A stretch of DNA of 64,000 bases from Bimastos eiseni (Eukaryota > Annelida > Clitellata > Crassiclitellata > Lumbricidae): positions 3,282,035 through 3,346,034 of the forward strand of contig OY365818.1 of the NCBI GenBank assembly GCA_959347315.1, read 5' to 3'. Positions 54,424 to 64,000 of the stretch are shown piece after piece. The notes under the pieces were generated by a model that saw only the letters and a list, made by a program, of their open reading frames with translations, did no database searches and was not told the DNA's origin. Numbering within the stretch: position 1 is the first letter of the stretch; each line of letters begins with the position of its first letter. A program made the position numbers and the translations under genes.

Positions 54424-57400
54424 ATGGCCGAAGCCACGAAACCTGTAGCGATAACAGATAAGATGAAGGTATGAGATTTTAATTGATTCGATGCTAATGA
54501 ATCAGAATGAGTAATTATATTCGATCGGCACAGACGGATAACATAGAATGTTTCCTATGCATTTGCGCTCTTTTATGTACTGGCAGCATATAAATTGCAT
54601 GAAGTTCTGCTTGTAGTCGTAAGCTCAAAATTTCTGAAGCGTTACTCTAAGAGCAGCAGATAATTCACAAGCGCTGCTTCAAGTCAGAGGATTACCCTGA
54701 GGTCGATGTCCCAGTGTAGGTCCGAGCCCTGTTGCGCTTGTTGAAATTATTTGTGAAATCTGGAGTAGGTGTCTGCAGATGTTTGTGAGACGCCTTGTAG
54801 CACTTGGTGTGACCATGTTACGGCCCCATATAAATTGTCATTATAACTAGTGTTATTATTGTCATTAGTATACAGGTGATGTTTTACAGAACTATTACAT
54901 TTCCTGATGTTTCTTTTAAAGGAAATACTAGACAGGACGCAGTATCCACATGAAATAACGGCAGGACAGAGGAAGTACGGGCCTCCGGCAGACTGGACCG
55001 GCCCACAGCCGGGTGCAGGCCGAGAGGTGAGCTTAAGAAAGCATCTTTGCATGTACATTGTTATAACAAAAATTGTGATCAAGTTGCAGCTGTTTCCTAT
55101 TTTATTTGTTGTGGCATTCAAGTCGATGATTGCTCTATGATGTTAACTCTTTTTCTTCTGTTTTTGCCTGTGCTCTTCGGACTTTTGCACTGGGAGCTCC
55201 TCTGATTGGGTTGTACTGTGATTGGCACTTTGGAAATCAGTCAATCCAATCTAATCTGCAAGTCAATCAATCAATTCTGAATCCATAAATGCAACAAGCA
55301 AGTCAATCAATCAATTATTAATTAATTAAATACAATGCAATACAACACAATAGACGACTCAATAGATTAATCGCTGATTATACATCACGAATCCTAACAT
55401 CGATTGCTCTTTTCTCTTGCACTACCATTAAACCGTGTTCCAGATCTACTGCGGAAAGATTCCGAGGGACGTGTTCGAGGACGATCTGATACCTCTGTTC
55501 GAGAAGTGCGGCACGATCTGGGACCTTCGCCTGATGATGGATCCACTGACCGGGCAAAGCCGAGGATTCTGCTTCGTCACGTTCACGGAGAAGCGAGCGG
55601 CCGAGGATGCGGTCAAACAGGTGTCTTTTATGTTCTACCTAACCTATTTTGCAGTTAGAAGAAGAAGAAGAAAGTCAGGCCCTTAAAAATGTTTGCCTTG
55701 CGCGACGAACGACAACGGGACTTTTATACGTCCCTTATGGGTGTCTTTCTCTTCTCTCCACTGATTTCTGATATGATTTCCGTCACAGTGTAATCTCTTT
55801 GCTTTTAGGTTATATTGGTTTGGAGTTAATCAATAAAAGAGTTGGTTGTGGTCACATGTTGTTGGGTTATCACTAGGGATGAACTGAAACTCTGCTCGGA
55901 TGCTTGACTCGGGCGAGTATCGTAGTGCTCGGCATGACTCGGGCAAACGATGGGCCAGAGTGTTAATAAATGAAAACAAATGCTATTACTAATGGTGCTT
56001 ACTAGTTACTACTGGTGTAAACTGAGGCACAACTATAAAAATTGTGCAAACTGCCAAACTAAAAATCAAGAGAATTTTTTTAAAGAAGAATTTAAACTTC
56101 ATCATTGATGGTCTAAAAGTATTAAGCTTTTTCTTGAACTGAATTTCTTAAAAAGCTTGAAGGGAACATTTTTTTATTGCAGCTTGATGGTTATGCGATA
56201 AAAGGTAGCAAACATCTGAAAGTGAACATTTCGACACCCAACTGTCGCCTGTTTGTGGGGAACATTCCAAAGAGCAGAAGCAAAGCAGAAATAATCCAGG
56301 AAGTTTCAAAAATTACAGGTCTCTTATTTTCATTCATTCAGTCGTTCATTCATTATGAGAATTTGTGTATAGCGCCTTTTCAACGTGACTACTCAGAGGT
56401 GCTTCCAACCGCAGCGTGGCCAAATAAAACGGTCTTAAGATGAGAGAGGAATGCCTGAGAGGGAATTCTAGGAAGGGAGCAGAGCATCGGAGGGAGGCCG
56501 TTCCAAATCGAGGGACCCACCACTGAGAATGCACGGCTCTGCCTGGTGGTGGATTTATTCTGGGTTTGATATGGCAAATTCTTACATAATTATTAGAGTC
56601 CAGTTTGATTGATTATCATAGTTTCTTTTGTGCAGTTCATAAATTAAGACTGGGTTTCCTCATGGCTGTTACTGATGATGCTTACTAGTTACTACTTACC
56701 TCGTCAGCATTTGATGAAACCCGTATGGAATATGGGTTCCTTGAAGGTGCAGATTCTGGCCTTTTCTATTTCGATTCTATTCCGATTCTAGCATTGACGA
56801 CTTTCGTCAGAGCAGAATATTTGAGTGTTATTTCGTATAGATGGTTATTTTCTAGAATTAGCGCAATATAAATACCTGAAAAATAATAATAATAATAATT
56901 ATCAGTAATGATGTTCTTGCATGGGACAAAGATGGTCCAATCTGCAAAAATGCGGTCCTTATTTTTTCCGTTGACTAAAGTAATAATAGTGTTGTTCTTT
57001 AAGACGCCCCCACCCATAGACTGACCTTGTGACCTTTGTTGTTGACTCCTCATTCTAGAACTGACTTCCATGCCATTTGTGACACGAGCTTCCTTTTCTT
57101 TCCATCTCTCTAAGACCATCCTCTTCGATTGTAGTCTTGGTCGGGAGTTTTCTGGAAGAGGTGCTATATAATTGGGCACTCACACTTTATGTTTGCCACA
57201 GAGGGCCTGACGGATGTCATCATCTACGCCGTTCCCGACGATCCGAAAAAGAAGAACCGAGGATTCGCGTTCCTCGACTACGACTCTCACAAGTCGGCGT
57301 CGGCCGCCAAGAGGCGACTAGGAGGCGGTCATGTCAAAGTCTTCAACTGTGACGTCATTGTCGACTGGGCCGACCCTTTGGCGGAGCCTGACGAGGAGAC

Positions 57401-60400
57401 AATGTCAAAGGTCAGTTGGTGTTACGATGTCAAGGGTCAGTTGGTGTTGCGATGTCAATGGTCAGTTGGTGTTACAATGTCAAATGTCAGTTACAATGTC
57501 AGAGATCAGTTGATGTTACGATGTCAAGGGTTCTTTCATCACCGTTGTGTGCCAAATTTTATATGGGTTCGGTCTTAGAAGTAAAATTTTCGTGTTTATA
57601 ACTTTCGGCCTCAGAAGATTTATCCCATTGTCATCAAATATATATATATATATATATTATTTATGTTCATTTGCACACAATTGCTCTGCATTACCACTGC
57701 CAGTGCACTTCTGAGCAAAAAATGTTGGAAGAAGGTCAATATCAAATTTCAGTTTTATGGTATTTTATTATTATCATTATGATTATCATCATCATTTTCA
57801 TCATCAATGTTGTTATTAGCTCATATTAGTTACTTCACAGGGGCATTGGATGGTTTATAAATCGTCCATGATGGTTGTTGGATGATGGCGGTGTTGATGG
57901 ATCTGGCATGTCAATATTAAACTGTTGTTTGTCGTGTTTGGGATGATTCCAGGTGAAGGTGCTGTACGTCCGAAATCTGAAGGCGGATGTCACAGAGGAA
58001 CAGTTGAGGGAGAAGTTTGAAGAGTATGGAAAACTGGAGAAGGTTAAGAAAGTCCGAGACTACGGCTTCATTCACTTCTACGAACGAGAAGACGCGGTCA
58101 GAGCCCTCGAGAAACTCAATGGAACCGTAAGACGACTTACGTAATAGGAACTGTAAGACAACTTATTGAATAGGAACTGTAAGACAACTTATGTAAAAGG
58201 AACTGTAAGACAATTTGTGTAATAGGAACTGTAAGACAACTTGTTGATAGGAACTGCAGAACAACTTGCATAATAGGAACCATAATACGACTTATTGAAT
58301 AGGATCTGTCAGACAACTTACGTAACAGGAACCATAAGGCGACTTATTGAATAGGAACTGTCGGACAACGTACGTGATAGGAACCTGTAAGACGACTTAT
58401 GGAATATGAACTGTAGGACAATTTACCTATGAGGTCCACCGCTTTTGACACCATGAGCTCTTGTTTAAGTGCCCTTGTAGCGGAATGACGGCATTACAGT
58501 GCTCTATAAATTGTCCATTTGATAATAATAATAGTAATAGTAATAATAATAATAGTAATAATAGCATTAGTAATAATAATAGTAATAGTAGTAATAATAA
58601 TAGTAGTAATAATAATAATAGTAATAGCCGTAAGAGAAATTATTGTGTGATAGAAGCCATAAGATAACCTGTAAAATTAAAACGACAACCACCTATTTTT
58701 GGATTTTCTTTCACATTTTCTGTCTACTTATATTTTACCCGCAAATTAAGCTGATTTGTGTATTCTAGACATGCCTGGACATGCACTCATTGCATGTTGT
58801 ACAATGTAAATGTTGGGCATAGACATGCCTTAGCATGCACAGTAATGCTTGGTCAAGATTAATGCTGGCAGGACAGGCTATAAAAGGAGCTTAGCTACAC
58901 AGGAGCAGAAAGAGGAACTCTGCTGCTGGTTGAGATCTGCCAGTGCCAGTCCCAAACCTGGATAAAGGAGGAGGGTGACGCTAATGGTCTATGTGACCAC
59001 ACAGTGTCGTTAAACTGCTACTACCGCCAGAAGCAGAGAAATTTTTTAAAATTTGAAGTCTAGTGTCATTTCTGTAAAGAAAAGGATGTAGAGTGAAGTT
59101 TACTAGAAATTGAAAATTCGTGTTTGGTGAAAGAAGACTTGTGCTGTTTTTTTCCAGATAATCAATGAGTCCGAGTTGCTGATTACGTTGGCTAAGCCAC
59201 CAATTGATGCAAAGACGAAAGAAAAGAGAAAGATACAGCATATGATGATGATTGGCCGGTAGGAAGTCTGCTTCTTGCCGTCCTACATAACATGATCTGA
59301 AACGGATGTAAAATATTCTTTTGACTGTGAAACCAGTACGGCTCATCTTAGCGATTGCGGCTCAGTGCGGCTCGTTTTAAGTTACTGGGAAACCAGTACG
59401 GCTCATCTAAGTGATTGAGAAACCGTGCGGCTTGCCGTTGAGGTGTCAGTGTGTGGTGTTTATTTGAATATCACATCATGGGTTTGATTATTTTTGGCTT
59501 ATAGGCAATTAGTCATGCTGAACTAATTCCCTTTGTTTCTTTCTTCGATGCACAGGCCTGATCCGTACTTTGGTGGTGGTATTGGCATGGCGCCAGGACG
59601 TCTCATGCCAGGCGCGTCACGTGTGCGAATTCCGCGACCGCCGATGATGTCGCACGCAGCTTTCAGAGCGCGTGAGTTTTCGACATTCTTGCTTTTTTAC
59701 TGTTTATTTAGTAACTCACAGTTTATATAGTTTTCCATTGATTGTTAATTATTCACTGCTTATTTGCTGTTTATTTTAAAATTGACTACTTATTTAACTA
59801 TTTGCTATTAAATTTTTTTGGTAATTGACTGTCTGTCATGCCTTTACCAGTTTCTTGTGACCGTGGATTCTGAATTTCTTTCTCCAGCTGTTGCATACGA
59901 TTTGGACTATTACGGAGCTTACGATCCGTATTACGACGCTTACACAGAGGATTACGATTATTACGGTTACACAGGCTACGATGATTACGGCGGCTACGAG
60001 GACTATGACTACTATGTGCCAGTTGCCGCGTATCCCACTCCCGTGGTTCCCTCAATGCCGCGGGCAAGGGGTCGTGGGCTTTCTGGAATGGCGGTCAGTG
60101 GGCTATTTTAAATATGCGCATATTCAGAGATTTTGAATATTAATGGTTGCTTTGGAAGAAGGGTTGTTAAGAATTAAGATACAGCTGTATTGTATGAAAT
60201 TTAGTTGTATTGTATGAAATTTAGTTGTGTTGTATGAAATTCAGTTGCATTGCATTATAGCAAATATTTATTAAACTTGCAGTAATGAAATAATTTATTT
60301 AGGAATTTATTAATGAACTATATATAATTCATGATTTCACTGTCAGTGGGACGATAAGACAGTGTGATGCCACCCATCCTCATATGCCAAGGCCAAGAAG

Positions 60401-60944
60401 ATGAAGTCGCTAACACTTCATTCGTGTAGCTATTCTTCTTAGGTGGCCCTAGCTAGCGAGACTATTGTCATTTCTGGGTTCCCTGTTGTTGCTGATTAAT
60501 GAGCACTAATTGTTATTTCATTTTGGTTTCAAAGTCTGCATTAAAATGAATTGAATTCGTCTAATTTGTATTGCAGCCACAGAAGAAATGTACTCGCTGT
60601 TTCTTTCTTTCGCACAGGGTCGTGGACACACAGGTCTGGGCTTGCGATCGCCGCGTGGAATTCCTGGCATGGCAAGGAGTGGGCGCATTCTCAGAGGGTC
60701 AATTCGGGCTCCTTACGGGCGCGGAATAGAAGCGGCTGGCGGTCGAGGCGCGATGGCACCTCGGGGCGTCAAGAGAAAAGCCGCGACGGACTTCAGCGTG
60801 GCCGAGACGAAGAAGCCACACACCCAGGATGCGTGGGGCGCGCAGCCGATTGCCCAGCAACCCCTGAGCCAGATGGCAAGCTACAGCGAGGCCGAGTGGT
60901 ATCAGGATTCGTATTCTACTCTCGAGGGGCAGGAGTGGGGTTAA
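54424..60944 (+). CDS. HNRNPR: SYNCRIP/HNRNPR-type three-RRM RNA-binding protein
   Basis: Exons 54424-54468, 54922-55026, 55444-55620, 56183-56318, 57202-57410, 57953-58126, 59158-59258, 59556-59671, 59888-60093, 60618-60944; phases agree, 531 aa. The family signature GQRKYGPP precedes RRM1 (about 51-128: IYCGKIPRD; WDLRLMMDPLTGQSRGF). RRM2 is about 130-212 (CRLFVGNIPK; GLTDVIIYAVPDDPKKKNRG). RRM3 is about 227-298 (VKVLYVRNL; VKKVRDYGFIHF). Then come a Lys-rich linker, a Tyr/Asp/Gly repeat region (YDYYGYTGYDDYGGYEDYDY) and scattered RG/GRG motifs. WDLRLMMDPLTG and EGLTDVI separate it from A1CF/RBM47. Such proteins bind A/U-rich RNA in splicing, mRNA transport and stability, in nucleus and cytoplasm. 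The vertebrate N-terminal acidic domain (about 150 residues) is absent from this start; an alternative 5' exon cannot be excluded. Confidence 0.93.
54660..54850. repeat. Degraded dispersed repeats in HNRNPR first coding intron
   Basis: 54820-54850 (ggccccatataaattgtcat) looks like a decayed 'atttatatagc' element on the minus strand. The rest has no clear structure. Confidence 0.3.
56325..56580 (+). repeat. SINE-like 'atttatatagc' copy, longest
   Basis: cattcattatgagaatttgtgtatagcgcc, then actcagaggtgcttccaaccgc, aggccgttccaaatcgagg and actgagaatgcacggctctg. This copy shows about 250 bp of the element, including a 3' part not kept in shorter copies. Confidence 0.6.
57090..57180 (-). repeat. 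SINE-like 'atttatatagc' copy before HNRNPR coding exon 5
   Basis: gagttttctggaagaggtgctatataattggg; ends about 20 bp before the acceptor gtttgccacag| of exon 57202-57410. Confidence 0.5.
57401..57535 (+). repeat. 25-bp minisatellite spanning an HNRNPR 5' splice site
   Basis: Unit gatgtcaaaggtcagttggtgtta. The first unit is the exon end plus the true donor (aatgtcaaag|gtcagt), followed by about five copies, at least two with the same ag|gtcagt or gg|gtcagt. The exon tail itself is thus copied into the intron. Confidence 0.88.
57550..57735 (+). repeat. Dispersed repeats in HNRNPR intron
   Basis: 57550-57620 matches the HTRA2 intron 1 repeat (tatgggttcgg), then (TA)n at 57639-57658, then 57662-57735 (cacaattgctctgc; cttctgagcaaaaaatgttgg), the tail of the SINE at 43690. 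Confidence 0.5.
58121..58440 (+). repeat. 26-bp minisatellite spanning a second HNRNPR 5' splice site
   Basis: Twelve units of ggaactgtaagacaacttattgaata. The first is exon end plus donor (ggaacc|gtaaga at 58126/58127); at least five later units keep gaact|gtaaga. Later units have drifted at the donor position (gtcaga, ataata, gtcgga). Confidence 0.92.
58515..58632. repeat. (AAT/AGT)n microsatellite
   Basis: aataataatagtaatagt run; frames are polyAsn/Ser artefacts. Confidence 0.92.
58930..59025 (+). repeat. Dispersed repeat, 'cagtcccaagcc' family, uninterrupted copy
   Basis: gccagtgccagtcccaaacc, then tggataaaggaggagggtgacgctaatggtctatgtgacc and acacagtgtcgttaaactg. It preserves the junction split by the hAT element at 2697-3559. 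Confidence 0.6.
59330..59445 (+). repeat. Short tandem duplication, about 60-bp unit
   Basis: gaaaccagtacggctcatct appears twice (59329 and 59389), with gcggctcg/gcggcttg words between. Confidence 0.7.
60168..60255 (+). repeat. 20-22-bp minisatellite in last HNRNPR intron
   Basis: Three to four units of tgtattgtatgaaatttagt. It starts about 75 bp after the donor gcg|gtcagt. Confidence 0.8.
60345..60440 (+). repeat. Dispersed repeat, 'gaggctaagaaaatgaag' family
   Basis: gccacccatcctcatatgcc, then aaggccaagaagatgaagtcgctaacacttcattcg. Confidence 0.55.
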
Positions 60945-62000
60945 ATTGGGTCAGAAATTCACCCCGTTTCTATCCGATGCGATTGGCCGCAAAAACGTTG
61001 CCAAATTTACCACTTTTCTGACGGTCGGCACGATAGTTGACGAAAATTATTTGGTCACTTTGCTTTGAAACGATTTGCGCGTGTCTCAGGCGTTTGGAAG
61101 AATTGAAGGATTTAGCAAAAAACTGAAGCCAAGTTTCTCTTGGGACTAGAAGTTTAGTGGTTTTTAGAGTTCTAATGAAAATTTCGTTTGGAAAATTACT
61201 ATAAAACTTTTAAAATTGATTCTGATGTCTGGTTAAATGAGTTTTTTTTATTTCATCTATGACCCATGTGTTCTATTCGATGTTCGTAAAGTAGAGAATT
61301 TTGTAGACTTGCTTGATGTTTAAGGTTGATAGAATTTTTAGTCGAAAAATGATGTTGTGAAATGAATTGTCTGGAAATTCCATTTCAAAATTTATATTTT
61401 GACTTGTTGTTTGTGACTAAAGATTTAGAAAGACCACTCAAGGAATGCATGAAACTGCAGAGACCGATAATCTCTATTAAAAAATTATCAATTTACACTT
61501 TTGATGTCGTTTTTTTATCATCTTGTTGGAAATATGAAATTTTTCTAATAGCAATGCATTCGCCGTAAAATGTTCAATTTTTGCTGTTAAGTTTGATGGC
61601 AAAACCTTGTGAAGAAAAAAATTTGGAAAATTTGGTGGTGATTGGATTTTTAGGCGTTTCTTTATTCGTTTGGTTGTTGTAATGTTTTTCTTGAGTGAAA
61701 ATCTGTGCCGATTGTTTTCAATTCAAAAAGAAACGAAACACAAATGTCCGATCGTTTTGGATTTTATGGGATTTTTATTCCACCAAGGCTCCATTCCTAC
61801 GACAAAGGTTCATTTCGATCAACCTTGTCTATTGTTTCACACACAGTTGTTGACTTTCAGGTAGTATATCACTTCATTTCATGCATTAATATTTATTAAC
61901 CTTCAATATAATGTAGTCGTAATTATGCATTTATATAGCCCCTTTTCAGGAAAACTCAGAAGTAATGCAGACCTGGCAACATGGGAACAGTACAAAATAA
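60945..62000 (+). other. HNRNPR: Probable HNRNPR 3' UTR
   Basis: AT-rich sequence after the stop codon with no supported exon. A candidate aataaa occurs at about 61996 in acaaaataaatgt, beside a SINE-like atttatatagccccttttcagg copy at 61925-61990. The true end is not known; another aataaa is at about 63877. Confidence 0.35.
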
Positions 62001-62946
62001 ATGTTTTCAAATGCTGGCAAGATCGAGACAAAGCTAGACGATCGAATATTCTGCAGGTTGTCTGGCCGCCCGTTTGAAGGTTATATTTGCAAGGCATTTT
62101 GTTAAAATCGCTATGAATTGCTCAATGTCCCTACACAGTAAGATGGCAAAGCTATTGATTTGTCTTTGGTCCAAGGTGAGTCGTGATGCAAAATGAATAG
62201 GGAACTAGAGCTGAATTCTTTTTCAGTTGTGGCCTGAGGGTCGCTTGTGCTTCTTCTGGATGTTTGCACAGTGCCTGACAGAAATACTGAAGAGTTACAT
62301 TACTCTCTTGGAGGTGACACAAAGAGGTAAACCAAAACGTTCTCTCAAGATGTGTTGTTGAAACTGTTTGAAGTTTGATTTTTTTTTAACATTCTATTAT
62401 TGTTCTTCTATAACTGTCGACACTTCAACATTTGTGTAATGGAGATGAATTTGCAAAAATTCAGTGTTCTGGTTGGTTGCGTTGCAGGCTCACGATTCAG
62501 GCTTCTGCAAGGATGGTGGATGGGTTAGGAGGCCCTCTCCAAATAATTATTTGCTTAATTAACAGCATTTAAACAATTGTATGAACTAGATTAGTTTTTA
62601 AAGTATATAATTGCTGTAATAAGGCCCAATAGTGTTGTCAGTCATTAATTCGGCTTGGTTATGATACATGATAAATTTTTAATTTGGCGAGTATTAGGTT
62701 GAATTTCTCTTTTCTTTCACTTATTTGTTTTTTCTATAACTTTATAGCCAGATGTTGCATCTATTTCCATACTTTTTGTTCTAATATTTGTCCTGTTTCC
62801 CATTGTATGTAGCTTAGTTGGGTCTTTTAGGCATAGGTGGAGACTTGGTCCTGAGTTTGGGTGGACGGGTTAGGAAAAAAGTTCAATTCCCAAACATGGA
62901 TGCAGCACAATAGTTCACAATAGTTCCCCCACAATAGCCCACAATA

Positions 62947-63064
62947 CCCCCACAATAGTTCATAAATATTATAAATTTCTATAGTATTTTCCACTGTTCA
63001 TCTTTTTAGCTGCATAGTGGAAAATACTATAGAAATTTATAATATTTATGAACTATTGTGGGGG
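62947..63064. repeat. Perfect inverted repeat: 49-bp arms, 20-nt loop
   Basis: Left arm 62947-62995 (starts cccccacaatagttcataaa) and right arm 63016-63064 are exact reverse complements, with one more pairing base outside. The loop is gttcatctttttagctgcat. It is preceded by direct repeats of cacaatag(t/c)(t/c)c. It has no target duplication, so it is not an obvious MITE. Confidence 0.92.
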
Positions 63065-64000
63065 TGTAAGCAGCTCCATTCCATCCATCTGAAATTTAAG
63101 AGGGCCTATGTACTTGCTTTGCGGTCCAAGAATCGTTTTGGTGGACCCAGCCACAATGAAAACATTAAAAGATTTGCTTGACAAGCAGGTGTGGAACTAA
63201 GCGAAACCATTTTACACTGAAGGTTAGTGACGCTGGCCATTTTCTTAGCTGGATGATTCATTGAAAAGGTAAATGGTTCGACTGCATTGAATAGCAGTTG
63301 AATTATATAAACATCAGTAGGCCCTTTTTGTGCCCGTTGTTTTGGCTCTACGGGAGGTTGTTCGGCTGAGGTGCAAACCGATGCACGACACATGGGCACC
63401 GCATGCTTGCCAAGAAAGATACTGTTTGTGAGCTTCTATGGTGGCATGACCCAAAAGCCTCATATGACATACTACTACATCTGATGGTTAAAGCATCTTA
63501 CTTACATTGCGTAACTTTATAGTTTAAACTTCTGAAGTTTGTAGCTGATGAACCTAAGTGACGACCTGACATTGCCTCGAACAGACGACCAAACGTTTCT
63601 CAGTGAGTGAGCAAGTTCCAAATTTGTGATCAACATCCAGTCTCAAGAGCTACACACATGAAGATCTTAATTTCAAGAAATTGTAAAGAACTGTTGTTGC
63701 AGCTCTGTTTGCTCATTAAGTAACTTTGTATTATTAATTACATAAACTATTAATATCTTAACATCATTTACGCAGGCATCTGCCGTGCGTTTGACCAGCC
63801 TTGTGCAACAAAAGCTTGCAACAATAACTAGCCTATATTCAACAGCTCCGGTAGTTTTGTCTTAAAGATTGTTTTGAATAAAGTCCTTCAAAGAAATGTT
63901 GTCTAAAGTTTTCAATAGCACAAAACCTTTAACACAGTGACTGCTTACTACCCTAATGCCTTGGCCTATCAATGAGCTCTGTGTAGATTTCAATTTTGAC
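63065..64000. other. Non-coding, nothing recognised
   Basis: No supported exon on either strand. The minus-strand frame at 63106-63399 lacks splice context and recognisable domains. 62001-62940 is equally plain apart from the short cacaatag repeats at 62908-62950. Confidence 0.4.

Noticed and set aside
57331..57601. ORFs with repeated QLVLRCQ/GVTMS peptides
   Set aside because: Read-through of the exon into the donor-anchored minisatellite; intronic.
54424..60944. Assignment to A1CF/RBM46/RBM47
   Set aside because: WDLRLMMDPLTG in RRM1, EGLTDVI in RRM2 and the Tyr/Gly-rich C-terminus are SYNCRIP/HNRNPR features, although the short N-terminus resembles A1CF.

Overview
This is a stretch of animal nuclear genome: about 62-64% AT by eye, intron-rich, mostly non-coding, and full of microsatellites, minisatellites and short interspersed repeats. 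TTAGGG-type (CCCTAA) telomere-like tracts and the gene set (HTRA2, FANCG, SYNCRIP/HNRNPR, BAF57/SMARCE1-like genes) point to an invertebrate metazoan that is not an insect or nematode. Minisatellites that start exactly at splice sites remind me of what has been reported for amphioxus introns, so a cephalochordate is one candidate, but I cannot fix the species.

Layout. 1-9.28 kb has no convincing gene. It holds simple repeats, a hAT-type non-autonomous transposon with its target-site duplication (2697-3559), a palindromic MITE (8036-8116) and a few weak GC-rich candidate first exons on the minus strand. About 9.28-17.75 kb and 18.89-28.72 kb are two direct copies of one segmental duplication. 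Each carries a minus-strand gene with nine recognisable coding exons. The first exon encodes 23-residue STPR-type repeats (as in silkworm FMBP-1), and the rest are a diverged SMARCE1/BAF57 with HMG box, the conserved region after it and part of the coiled coil. Copy 2 has gained at least three insertions and lost half of one exon.

29.4-35.05 kb is a plus-strand HTRA2/Omi mitochondrial serine protease (7 exons, 438 aa, intact His-Asp-Ser triad). 37.09-46.53 kb is a plus-strand FANCG-like TPR protein of the Fanconi anaemia core complex (13 exons, about 718 aa). 48.97-53.01 kb is a minus-strand membrane-anchored protein with a YccV/HspQ-type (hemimethylated-DNA-binding-like) domain (6 exons, 231 aa). 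54.42-60.94 kb is a plus-strand SYNCRIP/HNRNPR-type three-RRM protein (10 coding exons, 531 aa). FANCG and the YccV gene converge across a 2.4 kb gap with a large (TA)n tract. The YccV gene and SYNCRIP/HNRNPR diverge and may share a promoter. 60.95-64 kb is 3' UTR and intergenic sequence with a perfect 49-bp-arm hairpin. The genes do not form a pathway.

Most unusual points: (1) the STPR + HMG/BAF57 fusion gene, in tandem duplicate, with a coding minisatellite built on the BAF57 'IQP' segment; (2) at least six minisatellites in HTRA2, FANCG and HNRNPR that begin or end exactly at an exon boundary and multiply the splice site itself; (3) several short hAT-type elements with exact 8-bp target duplications, two with paralogous empty sites in the window. 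All exon models come from reading frames, splice consensus and phase agreement by eye; no alignment program or transcript data were used.
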